NCBI GenBank assembly: GCA_030655795.1
Contig: JAUSPJ010000262.1
Span: 1 to 6,925 of the forward strand
DNA from: Fidelibacterota bacterium
GTDB taxonomy: Bacteria > Fidelibacterota > UBA2242
Length of the DNA: 6,925 nt
Reading direction: 5' to 3'
A program made the position numbers and the translations under genes. The notes under the pieces are model-generated. The model was not told the DNA's origin. It made no database searches and was given only the letters and a program-made list of their open reading frames with translations. Positions within the stretch are counted from its first letter, which is position 1; each line of letters begins with the position of its first letter. Positions 6,136 through 6,925 of this stretch are shown here, piece by piece.

Positions 6136-6925
6136 AATCCTCCTGGGCCGTTACGAATTCTGGGATCGACAACCATATAACAGATGTCTGCAATCAGGTT
6201 AAAAAAGATTACGGTGATAAATGCGAGGGTCGCGCCGGCCATCAGGATCGGATAATCCCGGCCAAATACAGCCGTGACCATCGCCCTTCCGACTCCGGGC
6301 AGCGCAAATACAACTTCGACAATTAAAGCGCCGCTTAACAGGGCCGGAATTATTATGCCTAAAATGCTGATAACCGGGAGGAGTGAATTTTTCAGAGAAT
6401 ATTTCCATAATATCGTTGATTGTCGGATGCCTCGTGCTTTGGCTGCCAATATATAGTCGGATTGCAGGGCGTCTATCATCCCGGCCCGGATATATTTAAA
6501 AAAGGTTGCCGCCAGGGGAAGTCCTAATGTTAAAACGGGTAAGATGAGATGTTTGACAGAATCCAGTAATTGTCCGACACTATTTAATTGATCGTAGTAA
6601 AGCGAATGAAGATGTGAGCCCGGCAGCCAGCCCAGCCGGATTGTGAAAAATCCAATTAGCATTAGTCCAAGCCAAAACGCCGGTGTGGAAATAAAAACCA
6701 TCATTATACCGTTTATGATGCGATCAAAAAGAGTGTCAGCTCTTGTAGCAGTAAAAATTCCCAAAGAGATGCCAATGAAAAGGGCAAATAGCAACGCCCA
6801 AAAGGAGAGTATCAGGGTGGATTTGAGGGCGGCAGTTAACACTGCCACACAGGATTTTCCATTATAGAAGGAATACCCAAAATCAAAATGGAATAATACC
6901 CGTTCCAGCCAGTGACCGTATTGAA
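6132..6925 (-). CDS. peptide/nickel-type ABC importer permease, OppB/DppB-like (5' end outside window)
   Basis: The frame stays open to the window edge, giving 263 residues plus two bases. The first visible residues, QYGHWLERVLFHFDFGYSF, match the conserved QY-WL--(L)-GDFG-S segment that in OppB lies about 75 residues from the start, so the true start is beyond 6925 and roughly 70-80 residues are missing. A GTG at 6848 is only an internal codon. Visible features: several membrane helices; ISTPAFWLGLMLI and LGWLPGS; LPVLTLGLPLAA; the EAA loop near 155-175 of the fragment (DYILAAKARGIRQ); LLSGALIVEVVFALPGVGR; and the typical ending NLIADICYMVVDPRIR. In this fragment the GDFG-like motif reads FDFG. 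It pairs with the C permease, with which it overlaps by 4 nt. Confidence 0.95.
   Translation of the reverse strand, partial: QYGHWLERVLFHFDFGYSFYNGKSCVAVLTAALKSTLILSFWALLFALFIGISLGIFTATRADTLFDRIINGIMMVFISTPAFWLGLMLIGFFTIRLGWLPGSHLHSLYYDQLNSVGQLLDSVKHLILPVLTLGLPLAATFFKYIRAGMIDALQSDYILAAKARGIRQSTILWKYSLKNSLLPVISILGIIIPALLSGALIVEVVFALPGVGRAMVTAVFGRDYPILMAGATLAFITVIFFNLIADICYMVVDPRIRNGPGGL
6139..6144 (-). promoter_or_regulatory. strong ribosome binding site of the OppC-like permease
   Basis: AGGAGG on the minus strand lies within the last codons of the B permease, 3 nt before the ATG of the C permease. The sequence is a perfect anti-Shine-Dalgarno match but the spacing is shorter than the usual 5-9 nt. 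It is the strongest such site in the window. Confidence 0.65.

Noticed and set aside
6846..6848. GTG at 6848 as the start of the B permease
   Set aside because: The frame continues upstream to the window edge with conserved family sequence (QYGHWLE, FDFGYSF), so the GTG is an internal valine codon.
1..6925. Defence system, CRISPR array, mobile element, phage gene, tRNA or rRNA
   Set aside because: No direct repeat arrays, transposase or integrase motifs, tRNA cloverleaf or rRNA segments were seen; coding density is high with housekeeping and transport genes.

Overview
The window reads as an ordinary bacterial chromosomal segment of moderate G+C content. All seven genes lie on the minus strand, so transcription runs from high to low coordinates. 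The bacterial-type RecO start, Shine-Dalgarno sequences and opp/dpp-type ABC genes show it is bacterial. The archaeal/eukaryote-like (short, type 3) prolyl-tRNA synthetase, lacking most of its zinc cysteines, and the Na+/phosphate transporter would fit a member of the FCB group (Bacteroidetes relatives such as Calditrichota, Marinimicrobia or KSB1-like lineages). That placement is a weak inference from protein style, not a demonstrated assignment.

Right part (6925 down to 3542): four genes of an oligopeptide/dipeptide/nickel-family ABC importer. They are permease B (its start lies outside the window), permease C, an OppF-like ATPase and an OppD-like ATPase. The genes overlap by 4 nt (ATGA) at two junctions and are 6 nt apart at the third, so they form one translationally coupled unit. 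The order B-C-F-D is the reverse of the usual B-C-D-F for the ATPases, and the F-like protein is short. No substrate-binding protein is seen; it may lie upstream, beyond 6925.

Middle part (3541 down to 1672): an 83-nt AT-rich gap without a clear terminator, then a Na+/phosphate cotransporter membrane protein and, 5 nt later, a separate PhoU-domain protein. In many bacteria these two parts are fused in one polypeptide; here they are adjacent separate genes. 

Left part (1671 to 1): proS begins 9 nt after the PhoU-like gene with a TTG start, so phosphate transport and tRNA charging appear to share a transcript. After proS comes a 124-nt gap holding a strong imperfect hairpin and a plausible promoter, then the first 36 codons of recO, cut by the window edge.

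I see no RNA genes, CRISPR arrays, mobile elements, phage genes or defence systems. Nothing here amounts to a new system. The points worth a second look are small: a divergent D-loop and missing C-terminal domain in one ATPase, a degraded metal motif in the PhoU-like protein, loss of the zinc site in ProRS, the split transporter/PhoU arrangement, and the proS-recO intergenic structure.
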